From: Echinococcus granulosus
Lineage: Eukaryota; Platyhelminthes; Cestoda; Cyclophyllidea; Taeniidae
DNA: 64,000 bases
Assembly (NCBI RefSeq): GCF_000524195.1
Contig: NW_020170381.1
Coordinates: 199,318 to 263,317, forward strand
Reading direction: 5' to 3'
Shown: positions 1 to 9,700 of the stretch, one piece after another
How the letters are laid out: each line of letters starts with the position of its first letter
Position numbering within the stretch: position 1 is the stretch's first letter
Made by a program: the position numbers and the translations under genes
The notes under the pieces: model-generated
The model's database searches: none
Told to the model about the DNA's origin: nothing
Seen by the model: only the letters and a program-made list of their open reading frames with translations

Positions 1-3000
1 TGATGCTCCACAGGGAAGTAGATCAGACAGCCCTGGCGACATCTCCATTTCACACCCAACCTCGGTAGGAACTGGGCGTTTACAGGCAAAATCCAGCTTT
101 GGTTAATTGATAATTTTTTATATTTGAAATATTTTGAAATTTATTTGCAGTTTAGTAGGTGATCTAGGTTTTCTTGGGCTTAATAGTAGCTTCTCCGAAA
201 GATGAGTCTAAGTTCATGGACTTAAGAGGTGTCCTCTTTTTAACTTCTTTTCGATAAATCATAGACTATTTTGATTTGTTTCAGTTTGCTGTCTATCAGT
301 ATCCCAACGTTCTTTGTTTTTTATATTAGTTAAGTTTTTTCATTGGAGTATTTTTCGTGGCATATTTCCCATATTTTTAATATTTAAGCACTTCCGTCTG
401 GGAAGCACAGAATCAGCTTGTGGCTGCTTTTCCTCATAGGTGGCTGTGCAACATAAATGTTAAAATTGGAATACGCTTGAGACCACTGGAACCTTTAAAT
501 CCTGTCCCCATATAAACAGCCTCTTAAACATGCTTTGCTTGGGTCCCTCTTTTGCCAAATTAAAATTGTATTTTTTGATCTAGGTGCGGATGTACACGGA
601 GACGGAAGCATTTTTGGAAGGCGTTCATAGGCAAATGAGCGTTATTCTCACGGACCACCTGACCTTCGTTTTGTCTACCGTACTCAACAGACTGGCTAGA
701 TACGACGAGGGCAATCTAATCTCCTCTATTCTTACACTGGCAGTTAGTCGTTCTCGGTTTTTAATGTTTTCATCCGTTTGTGTGCGTTGTTATATTTTTT
801 CGTAAAACACTACATATTGTTTTGATATACTTTCTGCACGCAATTCTTCTCGGATCTAGCCTTTTCTGAATCGCCTTATTTCCATTTTGTAATTCAGATC
901 AAATTTAAAATAAATTCGACTTAAGGATGTCGTTGCCCATCCTTCGTTAAGGAGAGACCTTTCCGTCGATGAAATAGATTTGAACAAAAACTAACTTTGC
1001 ATATACTTCCTCATATTGGTACACACTTTTAATCAGAAGTCTTTTGTTTATTTACATCCTTTATCAGAAACCTGTGGATGAAGATGGCCGGAATTACACA
1101 CATTTTATAAGTAGCAATCTTCAAATTCTGTGCCAGAACCTCGTTGATGACGTCTATTTGCTCTCAATATTTGAGGTGAGCTTTTAAACACTAGCAATGT
1201 AATTTCCCTCGTTAGAACTGGTACACGAGCCAGATACGCCTGATCCATGAGTGGCTCATGCAAAGACGCAATAACGTTTTGCATCCCTACCAAATAAAAT
1301 GCCTTGCGACAATTGTGAGGGTAAGTTTGTTTGGGAATATCATCAAACTAATACCTTCGTAGAAGGCATTTTCCGACTTTGAGCTTCAGGGTGTGGCTAC
1401 TCATGTCTTGGAAAACACGACCTACAAAAACGTGTGCCACCGGCTTCAGGTAATGTTAATATTTGTTACTTATTTAATCCCATCGTTATCTTAATAACTG
1501 ATGACCATAGTTCATTTTACTGTCAATTAATTGTGCCAATTGATGAGCAAGAATCCAGATGATGTAAGGAATACCCTACGTGGTGATTATTTCCGATGGT
1601 TTTTTTTGAACAAAATTATTTACGCTTTTGATTTACTGCGCATCTTCAAATCACGAAAGCTTGTTTTTCTCGATTGACTCGTTCTGTTGTGTCAATACTT
1701 TCGACATTTCTGAAACCACATTTTTTAGAGCACTTCAAAATCACTCACCTAGAAAAGTAGGACCATGTTTTTTCACTGCCTACTTATGGAACTCAAGATT
1801 ACGATTGTGAAAACCTGATTTACCTGGACTGTATGCAGAAAAGGTAAAAACTGATAGGATCAAAAAGGTTATTTTACCCAATGGTATTTCATTTTTTACG
1901 GTTCCCAGTTTATTTGAACACCTTTTTTCGTAATTAGTCGTACATTTGCTTCTCGATTGTGTCACTCTTCCACTGTGTATTTCTGTCCGGTCCAAGAGGT
2001 TCTACTTTGCTGGTTTAAGTGTTAGCATTTGCAGTACAATTAGATTGTACCGTGTGAAAGTGCCTTCTTCTTCCCTCCCCCATTTTTTGCATAACTTGTC
2101 CAGAAGGAGTTTTTAAGCCTAAATTTTATTTAAGATTGCAGCCTTTATGTTGTTTTCAAGACCAGAAGTCGCATTCATTTTTCTAAGGATGTTATTGGAC
2201 CGAGTCACCTATTGTCATAGACTGATATTTATGTGCGGAAGTAGCTTGGATCCTATCAAGGCCCCAACTGGGTAATCCATGGATAAGACTTCGTTCCAGA
2301 TGCCTTTATTATCGACATTATTGGCGGGCAAGGTGGGTATGTTTAAGGCGTACGGGTCTGGCGGCTAGAGAACGGAGACCGCATGCATGTAAGTTTGCGT
2401 GTCGGCGGTTTCAGGCACGTGTAATTGTAGTAACTGATTCACCTTGACCTTCGAGCGGTCATCATGAAGCTTAGAACACATCTTTGCTTTATGTAGGCCA
2501 ATCAGGAAAGAGTGGGTGAAGCACGACTCTAAAAGGTTCTGAGACTAGGGATCAAATGGAAATTCTAAAAAATCGAAAAGGAGTGTTTTTGTGAGATTGC
2601 AGACATCCTCAACAAAGGATGATGTCTGCAGTTAATGCCCTCAATTCACTGGTTTTTTGAGATATGTAAGTGAATTTTGGCACTGGAAGAACAATAGGAA
2701 ATTGAGCATTCAGTGTTGGGCATTTCGCAAACCCAACCCCAAATTCACCTTTGCCGTGCTCTTTAAAACTAGGCGAAATCCAAAGCTATTTGACTCATTA
2801 AGAACATCGAGTTCAAATTGCTCCTCCGGTGGTTAAGATTGAACCACCGTTCCTTTTGGTGTCTTGTAGGTTGAGGAGGCAACGTTGTCGGTCTCATCCA
2901 GCACGCATGACCGATCTCATTCGTCGGCACAATCGTCCACAGCGGTTGGCCGTCAAAATTTGATTAGAGCGATTGGTGATGGGCTGAGCACTCTTGCACA

Positions 3001-3031
3001 GGGCGCAGGTCTTAGACATCGCCAAACCTAA
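1..3031 (+). CDS. CADPS: CADPS/UNC-31 calcium-dependent secretion activator, 3' end (partial)
   Basis: CADPS primes dense-core vesicles for Ca2+-triggered exocytosis, acting at the presynaptic or neuroendocrine plasma membrane. Only the C-terminal end is here. Coding exons, all ending in phase 0: 2-64 (Ser-rich, least certain), 584-742, 1068-1175, 1216-1320, 1363-1449 and 2870-3031 with TAA at 3029-3031. The translation contains LNRLARYDEG, then QNLVDDVYLLSIFENWY, then KAFSDFELQGV and NTTYKNVCHRLQVEEATLSV. These line up in order with the conserved C-terminal (MUN/CAPS) region of animal CADPS, including the near-invariant NRLARYDEG and RLxVEEAT signatures. After VEEAT the tail is a short Ser/Thr-rich segment of about 50 residues. 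The 5' part (C2, PH and most of the MUN region) lies outside the window. The last intron (1450-2869) is unusually long and holds hairpins. The nearest AATAAA seen is at 4116-4121, so the 3' end is not fixed. Family identity is near certain from remembered CADPS sequence; the first exon is inference. Confidence 0.92.
2598..2630. repeat. Perfect 10-bp inverted repeat in the last CADPS intron
   Basis: TGCAGACATC at 2598-2607 is matched by its exact reverse complement at 2621-2630 across a 13-base spacer. The spacer can add an inner CT/AG pair. It lies in the longest intron of the CADPS 3' region, in sequence visibly less AT-rich than the neighbouring introns. It could be a hairpin in the pre-mRNA or a remnant of a mobile element. 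Confidence 0.6.
2827..2849. repeat. 8-bp stem hairpin just upstream of the last CADPS exon
   Basis: CGGTGGTT (2827-2834) pairs exactly with AACCACCG (2842-2849) across a 7-base loop. It sits 20 bases upstream of the AG acceptor (2868-2869) of the final CADPS exon, where RNA structure could affect branch point or acceptor use. A role is inference. Confidence 0.55.
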
Positions 3032-4860
3032 AAGCACATCCAACCATACCCCAGTCTTTCATTAATTTGTTTACTGCTCGCAACGCATCTCTATTGTCCT
3101 TCTCTTGCTCTTGTTATTATTGCTACCACTATCATTATTGCTGCTATGATTCAAGGGTAGAGTCGAACCCATCCCTGTTATAATTTGTCACCCTAGATGC
3201 CCTTTGTTCCCCGTTCATACGCGCTTAAGAGCATTCTTGAACTGCTGTGCCTATAAGGCACAAAATTGCAATCAACACCAGCCGTCGAAGCGGCTTTTTA
3301 TCTGGATCTCCTGGGCATCTTCAATTTGTGGTAACTTTTTCTACCTGCTGGCTTCCACGTACTAGTCCTTATGTGGGCACAAATGTCCATGCCTCTCAAA
3401 TTATCTCACTGATGGGTCGTTAATAGTGTATTTACGTATGGATTGTTCTTACGTCAAAATATACGTAAGTTATTTCAGATCATCCTTCTCAACTTTACGA
3501 ATGGGGTACTTTCTGCTTGAAAACGTGAACACAGCTTAACTCCAATTGATTGGTGCACCGAAAGATGGGAACCTTGATTTTGTGGCTTATTGACAGGGTC
3601 ACGATCGTTGTGTTCTTGTCAGCCTTTGTGTGCGTTGGCTTGAGTAACATTAATACTCATTGAGCATTATTTGGTTTGACCATCTCGAAAACTAGGTAAA
3701 TCGTGACATAATTGGGACGGATAAGTCAGCCGTGGCATGCCGACAATGTTCTACAGGAGAGAGGTCAGAGCCACTGTCGGCATGATATGGAGACGCTTTG
3801 AATACAGACGGTTGTGGCCAAGTACGGGTCACCTGCTGACCAAGGGTAATTCGATTTGGTGGCACTACGCATGGATATCCTCGACCTCCGCTTGAAGCTT
3901 ATTCACGGCAAATCGTGTATGCATGATCATGCGGTACCTTATTCTTAGTTGTAGACACAGTGTTGCAATAATCACATTTTCCGCAACTGACCTATTCATG
4001 TCCTCGGTGAAACTCTTACGGAATCTTCTGATAAAGGAGTTACGAATGACGTTAAATGCGTGTATCTCACCAGAAATATTAACACATGGGGGCAACGGCT
4101 AGTGTGCACATTCGCAATAAATTTGGAAGTGAAGCCATGCAGGTTATAGTGTTTTCAGAGAGAATACGAAAACATAAACTCAGTTCAAAGTTTTCTTCCT
4201 TGTTACAAATCAAACTTAAACAAGGAATATTCCCAAATTAAGTGGACAATGTTACTAAAAATAAAAGAACAAAACTCCTCGGAATGCTGCAAAATAAATA
4301 CATGCTAAAGAAGTAATGCGAAATACAGCCTGCATAAACAAGGGGCCAAAGTTATGACATAGTATGAAAAACATCCATATGAAAATTTATAACAAAATGC
4401 AAAGCAAATTTACATCAAAACTACAAAAACTTGCGTATTCAGAGTACTTACAACCAACACATACAAACTTATAAAAAATGATCCTATTGAGAAATGGAAG
4501 AGATGTCTACAAATATGAACGAAATTATAAACGGATAACATATTTCGCATGCATGCGGATGCTAACGGGTAGCATAAAATAACATTTGTGTTCGCCTCTG
4601 AATCTGTGACGATGAATGTGCCTGATATTTTTTGATGGAACAACAGATAAACTATAAATCAAATGATACTGGGGATGTACAATTGTAGCTTATCCTTCGT
4701 TCTAAGTGAATTACAGGTAATATTCTTAAAGTACTTTCGAAAACCAGTTCATCTAATAGAATCTCCACTACAACATTAAGTAAAAACACATCTGCATCCA
4801 CTATGCATTATGGCACAAACTACTTAAGCACAAACAATTATGTAACAAAAATAGGCAGCA
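3032..4860. other. Intergenic region between CADPS and CDV3
   Basis: No exon with coding character was found on either strand. The first part (to about 4100) is mixed in composition, and the rest is strongly AT-rich. It holds a 13-base imperfect inverted repeat (3736-3784), a short CTTACGT/ACGTAAG hairpin near 3450-3470, and AATAAA motifs at 4116-4121 and 4293-4298 that could end the CADPS transcript. Short ORFs here, such as 3865-4095 on the minus strand, show no recognisable motif and are treated as chance. Confidence 0.55.
3736..3784. repeat. Imperfect 13-bp inverted repeat
   Basis: CATGCCGACAATG at 3736-3748 and CACTGTCGGCATG at 3772-3784 are inverted copies with one mismatch, separated by 23 bases. 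There is no adjacent transposase. It may be a hairpin or a remnant of a small inverted-repeat element. Confidence 0.5.
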
Positions 4861-4867
4861 GATAACG

Positions 4868-4910
4868 GGGTTTTTTGTTTTGTTTTTTCAAATTTGTTTT
4901 ACCCGCTCAG
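4868..4910 (+). promoter_or_regulatory. Strong 3' splice acceptor 50 nt upstream of the CDV3 start codon
   Basis: A T-rich tract from about 4870 runs into an acceptor of the form ACCCGCTCAG ending at 4910, 50 bases before the ATG at 4961. No coding exon lies upstream. It is therefore either the acceptor of a 5' UTR intron or a spliced-leader trans-splice site, which is common in flatworms. The sequence alone cannot separate the two. Confidence 0.5.
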
Positions 4911-4960
4911 TTCAAAAGCGGTTGTTGCGTGGTCGTGAATCCCTGAAGTACCGCACAACT

Positions 4961-6074
4961 ATGTCTCTGGAAGATTTTTTCAATAAGAAAAGTAAGAAGA
5001 AGACCAAGAAGACAATCAATGCACAGGAGCTTTTTGAGCAAATTACTGATGGGCCTCTTCGACAAAAGTCTGACCTGGAGAAAAATGCGGATGAGATGGT
5101 CGTTGCAAACTCTGAGGACGTTGGTGAATGGGAGCCCATTGTCAACGATGATATTGAGCTAGATTTTTCAAACATCCGTATCAATGACTTGGCGACGGTA
5201 AAAGTGGAGGAGGAGCAAGCTGCCGCGAACAATGTTAACCCTACTAGCAAATCGGATGATTCTAAGGTCGTTTGGGGAGGGAAGTTTAGAAAAGGTGAAA
5301 ATCTTATTAATTACATGGAATTTTAAAAATATTTTTAGTTATTTGCTTGCTCGCTGTTCTGTGCATGTAGTTGCTGACTATTCGTGACCTCTATATCTTC
5401 AGAGGAACCTGAAAAAGTTGAAGAAAAGGCAACAAAATCTGGTGTATATGTGCCTCTTCCTCTACGGTCTGGTGGATCAAGTGCACATGCCCTACCTAAT
5501 TTGGAGAGTGTGGAGGAGTTTCCAACTCTCGACGCCGCAGCTCAGGAAAAATCAAAAAAGAATATTTTGATTGAGGTTCCTGACAATTCATGGGTTGAAG
5601 TGAGCAGGAGTACCGTGTCTCGTCGTAGAGATGGCCCCACATTTTTTGGTACTTTCAATGCTTCTTCGAACTCTTATCGAGATAATACGCCGTCAAATAA
5701 GTATTCATCATCTGGATTCCGTGATAATTACTCATCTCGTGTTGGCGGTTCGCTATCGCCGGGTGTTTGGGCTCGTGGTGAGGCTCTTAAGAATAGGCCA
5801 GCTAATTCTGCTGATCCCTCAATTTCGTCAAAATCGAGTTCATGGGAACGCAAAAATACGTCTAAGTAAGTGAACTGCTTTAGGCGTGACCAACGCCACA
5901 CCAGGCTAAAATTTTGTTGAAAAACCCTTTCTCATCTCCACATTCTTTGTACTGATTTTATTGTGGTTAATTGATTTTAGTTCAGGGACCCCCAAACCTT
6001 ATGTCATTCCTCAGCAAAGAAATATCCTGTCCTTCTCTCAAGAAAACCGTTTTGCTCAGCTGGACAACTCGTGA
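4961..6074 (+). CDS. CDV3: CDV3 homologue (carnitine deficiency-associated protein 3 family)
   Basis: Three exons, 4961-5294, 5403-5865 and 5981-6074 (TGA at 6072-6074), join in matching phases (1, then 2) to give about 296 residues; human CDV3 is about 258. The start MSLEDFFNKKSKKK matches the family N-terminus (SLDNFF followed by a Lys-rich run). EWEPI...DIELDFSNIRINDL matches the EWKELE...VDYSGLRV block. In exon 2, KSGVYVPLPLR and EEFPTL match the SGVYRPPGARL and TQFPSL blocks, and the C-terminus has NRFAQLDNS. The middle is Ser/Asn-rich and looks disordered. There is no catalytic domain; CDV3 is a cytoplasmic phosphoprotein of unclear function. The in-frame ATG at 4880 lies inside the acceptor tract, so 4961 is chosen. 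For exon 3 only the TTTTAG acceptor at 5979-5980 keeps the conserved frame; the AG four bases later does not. Confidence 0.86.
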
Positions 6075-6551
6075 CCAAATCTCACCACTTTGATTGCGGA
6101 GCGGTTATCTTTTTTTGTGTATGGTGGACAATTGCGTTAGTGATTTGTACATTTATGTCTGCGATATATCTATACCGGTAGCACTCACTGATCACTCATG
6201 CTCTCGCTCCCACCGATTTTTTTGTCAAATCTTTTGAGTGCGCGTCTACGAAAGATGTTACTGTTGGTGCAAAACCCAGTTTTGATGTGAATTCTAAACT
6301 GGCTAAGCCTTTCACCGCACTAACAATCTGTCTCCCCTCATTCAATAAAAGTCTTTTGGGGTCAAATACGGGTGCGCCCCAATGGCTTTTTCAGGTGAAT
6401 AGTGCTTTTAAGGTGATTGGTGGTACTTTCTCCTGAGCTGTTCATATTTGTAGGTCTGTGTATTGATCTGTTGGATCCCGGTGAGCATAATGAGAAGTTA
6501 AAGTGGCGTACAAGTGCGACAAGACAGTCGCTCAGGGTTTTTGCGCAACAT
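6075..6551. other. Tail-to-tail interval between CDV3 and HECTD1
   Basis: This 477-base stretch is the shared 3' region of two converging genes. It contains the CDV3 poly(A) signal but no minus-strand AATAAA or ATTAAA for HECTD1. No coding sequence is apparent in it. Confidence 0.6.
6344..6349 (+). terminator. Poly(A) signal AATAAA for CDV3
   Basis: A canonical AATAAA lies 270 bases after the CDV3 stop codon on the same strand. It would give a short 3' UTR ending about 190 bases before the HECTD1 stop codon, which lies on the other strand. Confidence 0.6.
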
Positions 6552-6701
6552 TTAGTTCAGGAAAAACCCGGGCTGGGTTGCGGCATCCAGCAGCTTCTCC
6601 TTCAATTGTACCGCTGTGTCGTATTCGGGTAGTTTTAGGTAGTGCATGCAGGTGTTTACACTGGGGTATGGTCCGGAGGTGCCCGCATCCTTTTTCGCTA
6701 C
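6552..6701 (-). other. HECTD1: HECTD1 terminal exon with the catalytic cysteine
   Basis: This 150-base exon starts in phase 0 after a TTTCAG acceptor and encodes 49 residues to TAA (6554-6552). It contains PYPSVNTCMHYLKLPEY, the HECT active-site block, with the cysteine codon at 6650-6648, and ends GFFLN like other HECTD1 proteins. Without it the preceding exon would read through to a short false end (INLHAAK) and the ligase would look catalytically dead. The conserved cysteine and the hydrophobic C-terminus (phenylalanine near position -4) imply an active enzyme. Confidence 0.93.
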
Positions 6702-9700
6702 CTGAAATCAAGACACTTTTTTAGGACTTCTGTGCTTCATTTTGCCGCGTGAAGGTTAATTCTGACCTTTATTTTGGGGTGAAGATTTCTGAATCCTCCT
6801 GGTGGAAGATTAGGTGAACCAGTTACAAATTTTACAAAGCACTTTCTTTCGAGTCCTGTGAAGTCTAACAGAACGTCCAGAAGCATCAAGTAGGTTGGTG
6901 ACTGTCGTGTGTAGCCGGCCACAGGTTCAAATGCGGCTAACATTTCTTCATAAGTCCATTTATTTGGTGACATATCTCCTGATATTAGCTGACTTAATTC
7001 GTCGGGAGTAAAGATGGCTAACGTTTCCAGCGGAAAAACCAGATTGAACCCGTCTGAAACGTAGAAAACACCGATCACTGATAAATTATGAATACGAGAA
7101 ATGAGTTTCGGTCTGGAGTGTCTTCGTGAAATAGCATCTTGTTTGGATGCTAATCAGAATAATGATTACACAAGTGAATGTTTGACGCATCGATAAATAT
7201 CCATAATGAAGAGAATTCATACCTCTTAAAGCCTTTATTTGCTTTTCGATGCCTTTATTCATTGCAAAATCGATCGATCTTTTGATGTAAATTTCCAGAT
7301 TTTCATAGTCTATCACTTTTGCTTCCTCAATATGCTGTTGTGGTTGGATGCGAGATTCAGGGTTATCCCAATCATATCTATCCTCCAGTCTAAATGAACT
7401 TTGGCCAAACTTCTAAATAACGGAAACACTGAAAACATGAATCCCATACTCCTCTAATCTACTTAACTCGATGCATCGGAATGCAAGCTCGTGCCCAGCA
7501 AGGTTACTTTTAAAAGTACAAGCAAGCCAAGTTTATTCACGGGACACGTATCTTAAGGATAATTCATCGTGATTCGGGCGTGGGCTTCCTACTGTATGTA
7601 GTCATTCAGGCGCTTAAACGGTTGGTTTGAACTTCGCAGCTATTAGTCGTAATACAAGTAACTTCAGAAGACCAGCTTGCTAGTGCTGATGAAATTATTA
7701 TAATATGGCATTCCGGGTCATCCCTGAAGACGGACTAGCGTACACTAGTGCCGGGGGGCCAATTGTTTGTGAACGGATGTGCTTTGGAGCGAACGGAAAG
7801 TAGTCACTAAGACGTTCATCGAAAATAATGAAGTCGAAGAGCCCGCGTAGTTAATATAATTATGGAAGCAAGTGAGATTTCATCGCAACAGCTTGGCTGT
7901 ACCATGTATGAAACTAACGATATAGGGATAGTAAACTTGTCACAACAGCAAAACTCCGATTACAGTGGAGTTGCCTAAATAGATCAGCTAAGACGTTAGC
8001 GGCTGATAAGTATCAGTCCACACCTATTGCTATGCCATGTGTGAATGCTTACAATGATGAAATAATTTGCTAAAGTGATGAGTTAAAAAAAGACTGGCAG
8101 AATTTACCGTGGTGATTGAGGGGAACTCCATAGTAAGACAAAGATCGGATAGTTTCGAAGAAAAGTACTTCACTTCGAGCTGTTCACGATCCTCAGGGGT
8201 GGATGCAGTTGTCTTTGCGCAATTTAAATATTTAAGGCATAGCAAAAAGAATTTGCCTTGTTCTGGATAAATTTCCATAAAATCCTCCAACCTTCGGGCT
8301 AAATCACTCGTTTCGGTTTTTCCATGGTCCATTAGCAGTTTCAAAAAACTCGTCGAAAAATGAAGATCCATTCGACGTTGATCCTTGGTGTAAAATTTGT
8401 GAATTTTAGCTCTGGTATCAAATATTGCACTTTGCAAAGAACGGTATGAACTAGGGGAAATACCTTCAACGACTTTACTGCATTTACTCAGGACTTATTA
8501 CCTCTTGTATTTCGATTTCACTTGATAATAACCACTCAAAAAGGGGTCATTAGTGCAGAACAGCTCATGCATACATTTTAAACAGTCTGTACTTCGGTCA
8601 GAGTTTATCTAACGGTCGACCAAAATGGGAGTCATGATAGTGGTCCAATGAATATTCACAAGGATGATGATAATTTTTTCAAAGTAATTGCAACGATTTT
8701 TTAGTACTTAAAGGCCTACCAGTTTTGTTTACCTGGAGCAAAATATGTAATAAGCTTTCCGAATTGAATTAACAAGGTAAGAAGAGCGCTCTATCTACTG
8801 AGAATATGTTTTGCGATAGAAATAAACTGTACATTTAGAGTTGGAAAATTACACTAGTTATTTGGTTGAAGTGTGACTCCTGATGGTGTAAGGCGGAGGC
8901 CTCGAAGCAATTTTTGAACTGGAACACCTTCTCCCTTCTGATACAAAAGACGTCCTTTGCGCTTGGGAAAAACGGCTTGACTTTGAATAGTATTTTATGA
9001 AAGCAACTCATGTTTTGGTAACGGAAATAGTACGTGCCGGAGTCTAATACCCAAATCTAAAGGAAATTAATTGAATATTTCGAGTCCATACCAGCGGTGC
9101 AAAGTCTCTAAAATTTGCGTTGATATTGAAATGTTTGACTGACCAAGTAAGAAACTGGATGAAAGGGTGTAGTGAAAAAAAAGTGGCCAAAAATGTACCC
9201 TCCTAGGCGTACGTGAAGGGTTCACCTACCTGAAGGCACTTGGCGAGGGCGATGCCGAGGACGCGGAAGCGCTCTTCCGCTCCTTGCGGCAGCGCGTTTG
9301 CTGGCCACGCAGCTGGAAAGAGGCCATTTCTCGGGTGTACATATATTACCTTCTCGGACCCACTCACTCGCCAGCCCTTTTCTAATTCGCCCTTTTCAGC
9401 CGCAATTTTCACATGCTCTCCAAAACCTTTCTCAGTACTAGCGTAATCTGCCACCCATATACAATGTGATTTCCGCCTAGAAAAAAGGTAACACAAAAAG
9501 TGGCTATCGTCATACTATGCTAGGGAGAAAGTGCTTTTGAATAATACCTTAACCGGGCACTGTATTTAAGACTACGAAGATTTAACGGTTTAGTTACATT
9601 TTGCAGGATTTTTTCTAGTGAAAAACGGAAATTGCCGACACCTGTTCCTCACCTGGAAGAGCTTGTGCATTTTTTTCCTGGTCGGTTATATTTGAACAAC

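Noticed and set aside
3140..3200. tRNA-like T-arm on the minus strand (GGGTTCGACTCTACCC)
   Set aside because: The stem does not fit a 5-bp T-arm with a 7-base loop, and no acceptor or anticodon arm is present.
4912..5250. 112-codon minus-strand ORF across CDV3 exon 1
   Set aside because: It is the antisense shadow of a well-supported CDV3 coding exon; its Ser/Phe-rich translation mirrors the Lys/Glu-rich sense strand.
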